Assembly (NCBI GenBank): GCA_020847355.1
Contig: JADLCG010000045.1
Coordinates: forward strand, 1 to 19,647
Reading direction: 5' to 3'
DNA length: 19,647 nucleotides
From: Anaerolineales bacterium
Lineage (GTDB): Bacteria; Chloroflexota; Anaerolineae; Anaerolineales; Villigracilaceae
Shown one piece after another: positions 7,560 to 13,531 of this stretch. The position numbers and the translations under genes are program-made. Each line of letters starts with the position of its first letter. Position 1 is the first letter of the stretch. The notes below the pieces were generated by a model. It made no database searches, was not told the DNA's origin, and saw nothing but the letters and a program-made list of their open reading frames with translations.

Positions 7560-7595
7560 CCAAGAGACCAGTCGCAAACTGGTCTCTTGGCATTT
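7560..7595 (+). terminator. Hairpin terminator after the lipoprotein gene
   Basis: A perfect 13-bp stem pairs CCAAGAGACCAGT (7560-7572) with ACTGGTCTCTTGG (7578-7590) around a 5-nt loop. It extends with AAAT/ATTT across a bulged C. The tail is only ATTTAAG, so the U-tract is weak; the stem could instead mainly protect the 3' end. The 130 bases to the next gene are A/T-rich and hold no gene that I can support. Confidence 0.7.
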
Positions 7596-7727
7596 AAGTG
7601 CGGGTTGCAAAAATGTTAATTATGTAATTTTCACCGATCTAATATGGAAATGTCATGTGCGGGTCAAGGATTCTAAACTACCATAGCGCCATCTAATTCT
7701 TAGATTTATATCGCAGAGTGCATCGCT

Positions 7728-8816
7728 ATGAAACATCCAAAACTTTTCCTTTTCACGCTAATCTTTTCATTCATGCTGACTTGTAACTCGGCGCCTATGT
7801 CGCCGCCTGCGCGCTTGCGCGCTTTGGATAATGAGCAGGGTTACGCATTCAAAGAAGCCCTGCCAGATTTACCGTCCACGGCAGACCTCCCAACTCTGAA
7901 AACATACCAACACCCGGCGGAGTTATTTTCCTATCAAGCCCCGGTTCATTGGAGAGTTGAAAACTCAGCTTCGGGAGTCGCAGTCTATTCGCCTAATTCT
8001 GTCGCCTTCTCCGCCTTTGTCATTCACACTGGCTATCGCTTATCCAGTTTATCGTTTCTGAACCTGGCCGCTAATGTTGAAGCGGTTAATTACAGTCGTC
8101 AAACGCAATATGAACAGCTTTATCGCCGCGAGGACCAACCCCAACGCTCGCTCTTGATCGAAAAAACTTTTATTGATCCGCAAGGCGTGAAAAGGCTAGT
8201 CACAACCATTTATCGGCAAATGAATCAATCGGTATATGTAGTTGAAATTACCGGCGAGCAAGCGGAGATTCTTGCCGATTCTGAATATCTTGCTTTGTTT
8301 CAAGAATTCAACGATTCTATTCAGGCTCAGGCGGAAAATTCAAACGCCCCAACCTACGCCCAAGCCTGGACTTTTTCCGAGCCAAACGACTTCTCTTTAG
8401 ACGTTCCTCTGGGTTGGAAGATGTCCGTTGAGAACCCTGTCCCGAATATTACGCACATTCAATTTGATTCGCCGGATCATAACGCCAACTTTGAAAGAGT
8501 CTTTTGGGATTACGGTCAAGAAGTCCGCTTGAAAGTCGCCGCCCAATACGCTTTGGAATTAATTAAAGAACAATACACCAAAGACGCTGATGATCTAAAA
8601 ATCACCTCTGAAATCATTTTAGAATCCGGCAAAAAAGAAAGAATCACCTGGGTCTCCCGCTTTGGTGGATATTCCGGCGTTATGTTTTTTGAAATTCGTA
8701 ACCAAAATCAAATTTTCATCCTCTCCCAAACTTGGAATAGATTGTTCGAAGATATTTACGCCCCAGTGACAGGCTTGGCGCTCGAATCGTTCACTTCGCT
8801 TGCCGCCGTGAAATAA
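7728..8816 (+). CDS. Exported protein with two PsbP/DUF1795-like domains
   Basis: The 362-aa protein starts with a signal segment (5-18) ending in MLTCNS; Cys19 may be lipidated, but Thr at -1 and Met at -3 make a poor lipobox, so ordinary export is equally possible. Two similar domains follow, at about 65-200 (FSYQAPVHWRVE ... SVYVVEITGE) and 215-362 (FSLDVPLGWKMS ... GGYSGVMFFEIRN ... IFILSQTWNR). The second is clearly related to the single domain of the gene upstream (GDYSGISWFEVRG, FLMWTVNWSN). No catalytic residues stand out and the function is unknown. The ribosome site before ATG 7728 is weak (GAG at 7716-7718). The promoter was not found with confidence in the 137 bases after the upstream hairpin. 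Confidence 0.75.
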   Translation: MKHPKLFLFTLIFSFMLTCNSAPMSPPARLRALDNEQGYAFKEALPDLPSTADLPTLKTYQHPAELFSYQAPVHWRVENSASGVAVYSPNSVAFSAFVIHTGYRLSSLSFLNLAANVEAVNYSRQTQYEQLYRREDQPQRSLLIEKTFIDPQGVKRLVTTIYRQMNQSVYVVEITGEQAEILADSEYLALFQEFNDSIQAQAENSNAPTYAQAWTFSEPNDFSLDVPLGWKMSVENPVPNITHIQFDSPDHNANFERVFWDYGQEVRLKVAAQYALELIKEQYTKDADDLKITSEIILESGKKERITWVSRFGGYSGVMFFEIRNQNQIFILSQTWNRLFEDIYAPVTGLALESFTSLAAVK

Positions 8817-8827
8817 ACTGCTACAAT
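8800..8827 (+). promoter_or_regulatory. Leaderless promoter of the MEMO-family gene
   Basis: TTGCCG (8800-8805) and TACAAT (8822-8827) have a 16-bp spacer. The ATG at 8834 lies 6 nt after the -10, so the transcript should start at the start codon. The -35 lies inside the end of the preceding gene, and no Shine-Dalgarno is present. Confidence 0.55.
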
Positions 8828-8833
8828 TATTTC

Positions 8834-9658
8834 ATGCTCGATCTACGTCCCTCGCCGCTTGCCGGCACATGGTATTCGGCGAATCCTAAAACGCTCGCCC
8901 AAAATATAGATCGCTATCTTGAAAATGTTCAACTGCCGAAATTAAATGGGGAAGTAGTCGGCGCGATCGCCCCACACGCGGGACATACTTATTCAGGTCA
9001 GGTAGCCGCTTATGCCTTTGCCGCGCTTCGCGGACTTAACCCAGACCTGGTCGTGGTTCTAGCGCCATTTCATAACCTTTCACATTTTCCGTTGCTCGTT
9101 ACCAGCCATCAAGCCTATGCCACCCCGCTCGGAAACATCCCCGTGGATTTTTCCGCTTTAGACGAATTACAAAATCAACTTCAGATTCCCCTTACGAAAA
9201 TTTCAAACGATAAAGAGCATTCGCTCGAAATTGAACTCCCGTTTCTACAAAGAATCTTCAGCCATGAATTCAAACTGCTTCCGATTATGATCCGCTCGCA
9301 GGAAGCCGAAACCGCTCAAAAGTTGGGCGCGGCGTTGGGTCACATCCTCAAAAATAAAAACGCGCTCATCGTCGCTTCCACAGACCTATCTCATTTTTAC
9401 GATGCGCAAACCGCAAATGTTTTCGATCAAGAAATGCTCAAACGCTTTGAGGCGTTTGAGCCGCAGGCAATTTTTGAAGCGGAAGAAACTGGCAAAGGTT
9501 TTGCTTGCGGGCGCGCGGCAGTAGCTTCCGCTTTATGGGCTTGTGAAATATTGAAAGCCAATCAAATTAAAATTTTGAAGTACGCCACCTCTGGCGATGC
9601 GACTGGCGATTTTTCTTCTGTGGTTGGGTATGGCGCGGGCGTAATTTTGAAAGCTTGA
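8834..9658 (+). CDS. amrB: MEMO-family protein (AmmeMemoRadiSam system protein B)
   Basis: The 274-aa protein covers the whole MEMO1 family fold, a relative of extradiol dioxygenases. Conserved residues are visible: His48 in APHAGHTYSG, His80 in VVVLAPFHN, His129 in EHSLEIELPF, Asp184 and His187 in STDLSHF, and Cys225 in ACGR. These match the metal-site positions described for human MEMO1 (His49, His81, Cys244). In bacteria the family is often encoded with an AMMECR1 protein and a radical SAM enzyme (AmmeMemoRadiSam system); neither partner is in this window. The biochemical role in bacteria is unsettled. The gene is probably transcribed as a leaderless mRNA. It ends one base before the convergent gene's stop codon. 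Confidence 0.9.
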   Translation: MLDLRPSPLAGTWYSANPKTLAQNIDRYLENVQLPKLNGEVVGAIAPHAGHTYSGQVAAYAFAALRGLNPDLVVVLAPFHNLSHFPLLVTSHQAYATPLGNIPVDFSALDELQNQLQIPLTKISNDKEHSLEIELPFLQRIFSHEFKLLPIMIRSQEAETAQKLGAALGHILKNKNALIVASTDLSHFYDAQTANVFDQEMLKRFEAFEPQAIFEAEETGKGFACGRAAVASALWACEILKANQIKILKYATSGDATGDFSSVVGYGAGVILKA

Positions 9659-9659
9659 A

Positions 9660-10022
9660 TTATTTTTTACTTTCCCATTCTTTAATTGCCTCTTGAAAAA
9701 CTTTTTTCAAGGCTTCGTTTGATAGCGCTTCAATGCTTGCATACTTCACGTCATCCACCCAAATTTCCAAGCCGCCGTTGGGGGCTGTGCCAAGATCAAC
9801 TTTGAGTCTTTTCAAATCCGCATTTGCATTTAGTTTAGCGCGCACAAGGTCTTCAATTTGCTCGGCAAATGGCGCGGCTAATTGTTCGCCCTGGCTGTGC
9901 GTGAAGAGCGGCGCTTTATTATCAGGTTGTATCTGATTCGATTTGATAAACATCAACGCCAGCAAGATCGCCGTAATCAAAATCACAATGCCGCCAACTA
10001 TGAAAAGAGCCGAAATCATCAT
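9660..10022 (-). CDS. Small single-pass membrane protein, unknown function
   Basis: From the ATG at 10022 the product is 120 aa with one N-terminal membrane helix (about 3-26) followed by a charged soluble domain with helical stretches (SQGEQLAAPFAEQIEDLVRAKL, ending EAIKEWESKK). No family is recognised. Start choice: GGAGG (complement of 10028-10032) lies 5 nt before the ATG at 10022; a TTG at 10040 in the same frame lies upstream of this site and is rejected. The gene is divergent from priA across a shared promoter region and abuts the MEMO-family gene tail to tail. Confidence 0.75.
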   Translation of the reverse strand: MMISALFIVGGIVILITAILLALMFIKSNQIQPDNKAPLFTHSQGEQLAAPFAEQIEDLVRAKLNANADLKRLKVDLGTAPNGGLEIWVDDVKYASIEALSNEALKKVFQEAIKEWESKK

Positions 10023-10051
10023 AACTGCCTCCGTTTTCAAATGTAGATAAC

Positions 10052-10059
10052 ATTATAAT
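10052..10059. promoter_or_regulatory. Shared palindromic -10 element for two divergent genes
   Basis: The palindrome ATTATAAT contains TATAAT on both strands: 10054-10059 for priA and 10057-10052 for the small membrane protein. For priA the hexamer ends 6 nt before its ATG, implying a leaderless mRNA. For the other gene a start near 10045 would leave about 22 nt including GGAGG. No good -35 box was found for either. Confidence 0.5.
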
Positions 10060-10065
10060 CGCCGC

Positions 10066-12483
10066 ATGTTTGCTCGCATTGCCGTTAATGTTCCTGCAAT
10101 TTCAGGGCTGTTCGATTACGCCATTCCTGCCGAACTCGCGCCGCAGATTCAAGCGGGCTGTTTGGTGGCTGTTCCGTTTGGTAAGCAAACTGTGCAGGGG
10201 ATCGTGTTTGAATTGCTTGATCAGCCTGCCGTAGAATCTCCGAAATCAATTTTGGATTTGCTCGACCCAGCCCCGCTTCTGACTCAACCTCAGCTTGCTC
10301 TGGCAATTCAAATGGCAGACTCTACGCTGAATCCAATTGCCGCGCTCGTCGCCTTGATGATTCCCGTTGGCTTAGCTCAACAAGCGGATGTTCTTTATGA
10401 ATTGCGAATTGCCAATTACCAACTTCCTGATTCTAAAATCGCTACTCGCATCATCAGCTTATTGAAAGAACGCGGCGCATTAAGAGGCCGGCAAATTGAC
10501 GCGCATTTTGCAAAAATAGATTGGCGTAAAACTGCAAATCTGCTGGTGAAAAAAGGCGCGCTTGCGACAAAAAATGTTTTACCTCCGCCGCGGGTGAGAC
10601 CAAAGCATATTCGCGTGGCGCAACTTTCCGTTACGCCCGAAGCGGCAGAAGCGGAGATGGAAGCGCTTGGCACAAAGCAAACTTTGGCGCGCCGTCAAGC
10701 CGCGTTGAGATTCTTGATCAAACAGCCTGACGCAGTTAACCTAGCTTGGGTTTATGCCGAAGCGGGTTGTAATCTGGCGGATTTGCAAGAACTTGAAGAA
10801 CGCGGTTTGATTCGCTTGTTTGAGAATGAAATTTTCCGCGATCCATTGGGCAAGCTGGAGCGTAGTGAACGGGGCATAGAAAATGATTTTGTTTTAACTC
10901 CTGAACAAAACTTGGCTTTGGAAAAAATAATTTCCGCGTTGCGGTTTCAGCCCGCTTCGTTTTTATTGCATGGCGTGACTGGCTCTGGCAAAACGGAAAT
11001 TTATTTGCGCGCCGCAGAAGAAGCGCTTAAACGCGGCAAACAAACGCTGGTTTTAGTTCCAGAAATTGCATTGACCCCGCAACTGGTTAAAAGATTCTTG
11101 TCCCGTTTCCCCGGGCAAGTGGGTTTGATTCATTCCAAACTTTCGGAAGGGGAGCGCTACGATACTTGGCGCCGGGCGCGCGCTGGAAAGTTAAATGTAA
11201 TTATTGGCGCGCGCTCGGCTTTGTTTGCGCCGCTTCCAAAGATTGGCTTGATTGTCGTAGATGAATGTCACGATGGCTCGTATTATCAAGCCGAGCCGCC
11301 GTTTTACAATGCGGTCGCTTCGGCGCAGGAATACGCAAAGTTGTGCGGAGCGGTCTGCGTGTTGGGTTCGGCTACGCCTACGGTGGAGCAGAGGTTTGAA
11401 TTTGAAAAACAAAACGGGCATGTCTTAGCTTTGCCGAATCGCGTCACCGCTTCGGACTTGCCGCCCATCGAAATCGTAGATCTGCGCGAGGAATTGAAAA
11501 ATGGCAATCGCGGAATTTTCTCGCGCGCATTGTCCGAATCATTGGCTGAGGCGATCTCGCGCAAGGAACAAGCCATTTTGTTTTTGAATCGACGCGGCAC
11601 GGCAACGTATATATTTTGCCGAGATTGCGGCTTGACTTTGAAATGCCCCAATTGTGAAACGCCGCTCACTTTGCATACTACCGGGCGAAGCCTTTTGCTT
11701 TGCCACCGTTGCGGATATACCCGTCAGAAACCGAGGACTTGCGCCAAGTGCGGAAGCGCCCAAATCCGTGAATATGGTTTAGGTAGCGAAAAGGTAGAAG
11801 CTGAAGTGAAAGCGCTCTTTCCGCAGGCGCGAACATTACGTTGGGATTGGGATACGACCCGCTCCAAAGACGCGCATGAAATGATCCTGACGCATTTTGC
11901 AAATCATCAAGCAGATGTTTTGATCGGCACGCAAATGCTGGCAAAAGGGCTGGATCTGCCAATGGTCACTTTGGTTGGGATTGTTCTAGCGGACGTGGGC
12001 TTGAATCTTCCCGACCCATTTGCCAGCGAAAGAGTGTTTCAAACGCTGACGCAAGTGGCTGGGCGGGCTGGGCGCTCGGCTTTGGGCGGCAAAGTGATTT
12101 TGCAATCTTTTACGCCCGAACATTATGCAATTCAATTTGCCGCGCGCCATGACGTGAACGGATTTTATGACCGCGAATTAAAGTATCGCAAACAATTGGG
12201 ATATCCGCCGTTTGCCAAATTAGCCAGATTGGAATATCGCCATGCGGACAATGCCAAAGCGGAAGAAGAAGCCCATAAATTGGCAAACAAACTCAAAGTT
12301 AAGATTGAGGCGGAAGCGCGTCATCAAACGGAATTGATCGGTCCCGTCCCCTGTTTTTTTGCCAAAGAAAACGATGTCTATCGCTGGCAGGTGATTGTGC
12401 GTAGCCCGAACCCGATTTCACTATTGCAGAATGTGAATCTGACGGATTGGCGCGTGGAAATCAACCCGCTTCAGATTTTGTGA
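10066..12483 (+). CDS. priA: Primosomal replication protein PriA (helicase)
   Basis: PriA recognises stalled forks and reloads the replicative helicase. The 805-aa protein has the N-terminal 3'-DNA-binding domain (1-50, FARIAVNVPAISGLFDYAIP), a winged-helix region (about 140-230), and a superfamily 2 helicase core with Walker A GVTGSGKT (303-310). Motif II reads DECH (399-402) where the family norm is DEEH. Eight cysteines in four CxxC pairs (518-562) form the two-zinc insert, and motif VI QVAGRAGRS lies near 660. The C-terminal domain ends at 805. All essential ATPase residues are present, so it should be active. ATG 10066 agrees with family N-termini. The gene has a leaderless-type promoter and ends 1 bp from the convergent HAMP gene. 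Confidence 0.96.
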   Translation: MFARIAVNVPAISGLFDYAIPAELAPQIQAGCLVAVPFGKQTVQGIVFELLDQPAVESPKSILDLLDPAPLLTQPQLALAIQMADSTLNPIAALVALMIPVGLAQQADVLYELRIANYQLPDSKIATRIISLLKERGALRGRQIDAHFAKIDWRKTANLLVKKGALATKNVLPPPRVRPKHIRVAQLSVTPEAAEAEMEALGTKQTLARRQAALRFLIKQPDAVNLAWVYAEAGCNLADLQELEERGLIRLFENEIFRDPLGKLERSERGIENDFVLTPEQNLALEKIISALRFQPASFLLHGVTGSGKTEIYLRAAEEALKRGKQTLVLVPEIALTPQLVKRFLSRFPGQVGLIHSKLSEGERYDTWRRARAGKLNVIIGARSALFAPLPKIGLIVVDECHDGSYYQAEPPFYNAVASAQEYAKLCGAVCVLGSATPTVEQRFEFEKQNGHVLALPNRVTASDLPPIEIVDLREELKNGNRGIFSRALSESLAEAISRKEQAILFLNRRGTATYIFCRDCGLTLKCPNCETPLTLHTTGRSLLLCHRCGYTRQKPRTCAKCGSAQIREYGLGSEKVEAEVKALFPQARTLRWDWDTTRSKDAHEMILTHFANHQADVLIGTQMLAKGLDLPMVTLVGIVLADVGLNLPDPFASERVFQTLTQVAGRAGRSALGGKVILQSFTPEHYAIQFAARHDVNGFYDRELKYRKQLGYPPFAKLARLEYRHADNAKAEEEAHKLANKLKVKIEAEARHQTELIGPVPCFFAKENDVYRWQVIVRSPNPISLLQNVNLTDWRVEINPLQIL

Positions 12484-12484
12484 G

Positions 12485-13507
12485 TTAAGGTTTTTGATTG
12501 TGTTGTTTGCGGGCTTGCGTGGCGCGTTCTTGTAAGTTTTTGAAAAAATCGCTTTCCACAATTTCGTCCACTGCTTTTTTGCGTTTATCGCCGTCAATTT
12601 GAATCTTCAACTGCTCAACTTGCTTTTGCAGTTTTTCTTCGCGGTTTTCAACTTTGGCGATCATCGTGTTGAATAACGCGCTCAGCGTGGAAACTTCGTC
12701 TTCCAGTTTTTTAGGCTGGATGGGAATCGGCGCGTAATCTCCTTCAGCCACGCGCCGCGCCGCCGTGCCGAGCGTGTTCAGATCGGATAGGGATTTTTTT
12801 GTAATCGTCAGGATTAGAAAAACGACGAGCATGAAGATGCCGCCGAAGATGACCAGCAGATATTGAGAGAGCGTTTGAATCTGCGCCAGCGTTTCGCCCG
12901 CATCCAGATAGATCGCAATGCCGCCGATGGTTTCGCCGTATGTATTTTGAAGCGGCGAAGCGGTGCCGTAAAAATAAGTTTGCGTTTCCGGGTCGTAAAC
13001 GAGATCGCTGTAGATGTAAATATCTTCCAAACCCAGTTGATATTGATCGAAATCTTCGTCGCTTTCAGGCGTGATCAAATCGCCGAGGGCATACGCTTCT
13101 GCGGGGTTGATGGCATTCCACATATCCACGCCAACCGCTAAAGAGTTGTCGTTCACGGGGTAATAGGTGAAAACCCAGGCGTTTGGAAAAAACTCCGTCG
13201 CCAGAAGGAGACATTCCTGTTGTTCGATGTAGATCGGGTCGCGCATGGTCTCTTGCAGTTCTTCCGCCGTTGCGTTTGGGGCTTTGGCGTAAATTTCCTG
13301 AAGCGCGTCTGTGTCCAGGCAGTCGTCTGTGTAGCTGAGAATCGCGCTGGTGTCTTCAGACATAATGTTGAAGATCGTCGTTTTTAAATAGGCGCGCGCG
13401 CCGAAGTAACCCAGCGCAAACATGGCAAGGGTGAAAATCAGCAGGGGAATGAGTAACTTATAACGCAGGCTTAAAAAACGCTTTGCTTCGTTTTTTTGTG
13501 CGGACAT
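12485..13507 (-). CDS. Cache/HAMP membrane sensor without an output domain
   Basis: The 340-aa protein has membrane helices at about 17-37 and 214-236 bracketing an extracytoplasmic sensor of about 175 residues. The distal part, TYFYGTASPLQNTYGETIGGIAIYLDAG (178-205), looks like a Cache domain. C63 and C99 are the only cysteines in the sensor and could form a disulfide. A HAMP domain (about 237-290) continues into a coiled coil and a polar tail with EIVESDFFKNLQERA (315-329). No kinase, cyclase or methyl-accepting domain follows, so any output must be through a partner protein. It is the last gene of the cytochrome/peroxidase operon, 24 bp after the stop of the previous gene, with its own AAGGAG. 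A role in sensing redox or peroxidase products is inference from position. Confidence 0.82.
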   Translation of the reverse strand: MSAQKNEAKRFLSLRYKLLIPLLIFTLAMFALGYFGARAYLKTTIFNIMSEDTSAILSYTDDCLDTDALQEIYAKAPNATAEELQETMRDPIYIEQQECLLLATEFFPNAWVFTYYPVNDNSLAVGVDMWNAINPAEAYALGDLITPESDEDFDQYQLGLEDIYIYSDLVYDPETQTYFYGTASPLQNTYGETIGGIAIYLDAGETLAQIQTLSQYLLVIFGGIFMLVVFLILTITKKSLSDLNTLGTAARRVAEGDYAPIPIQPKKLEDEVSTLSALFNTMIAKVENREEKLQKQVEQLKIQIDGDKRKKAVDEIVESDFFKNLQERATQARKQHNQKP

Positions 13508-13531
13508 ACAGACTCCTTTGCCGTTGAAAAA

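Noticed and set aside
10020..10040. TTG start at 10040 for the small membrane protein
   Set aside because: GGAGG lies between it and the ATG at 10022, which places the ribosome site correctly only for the ATG.
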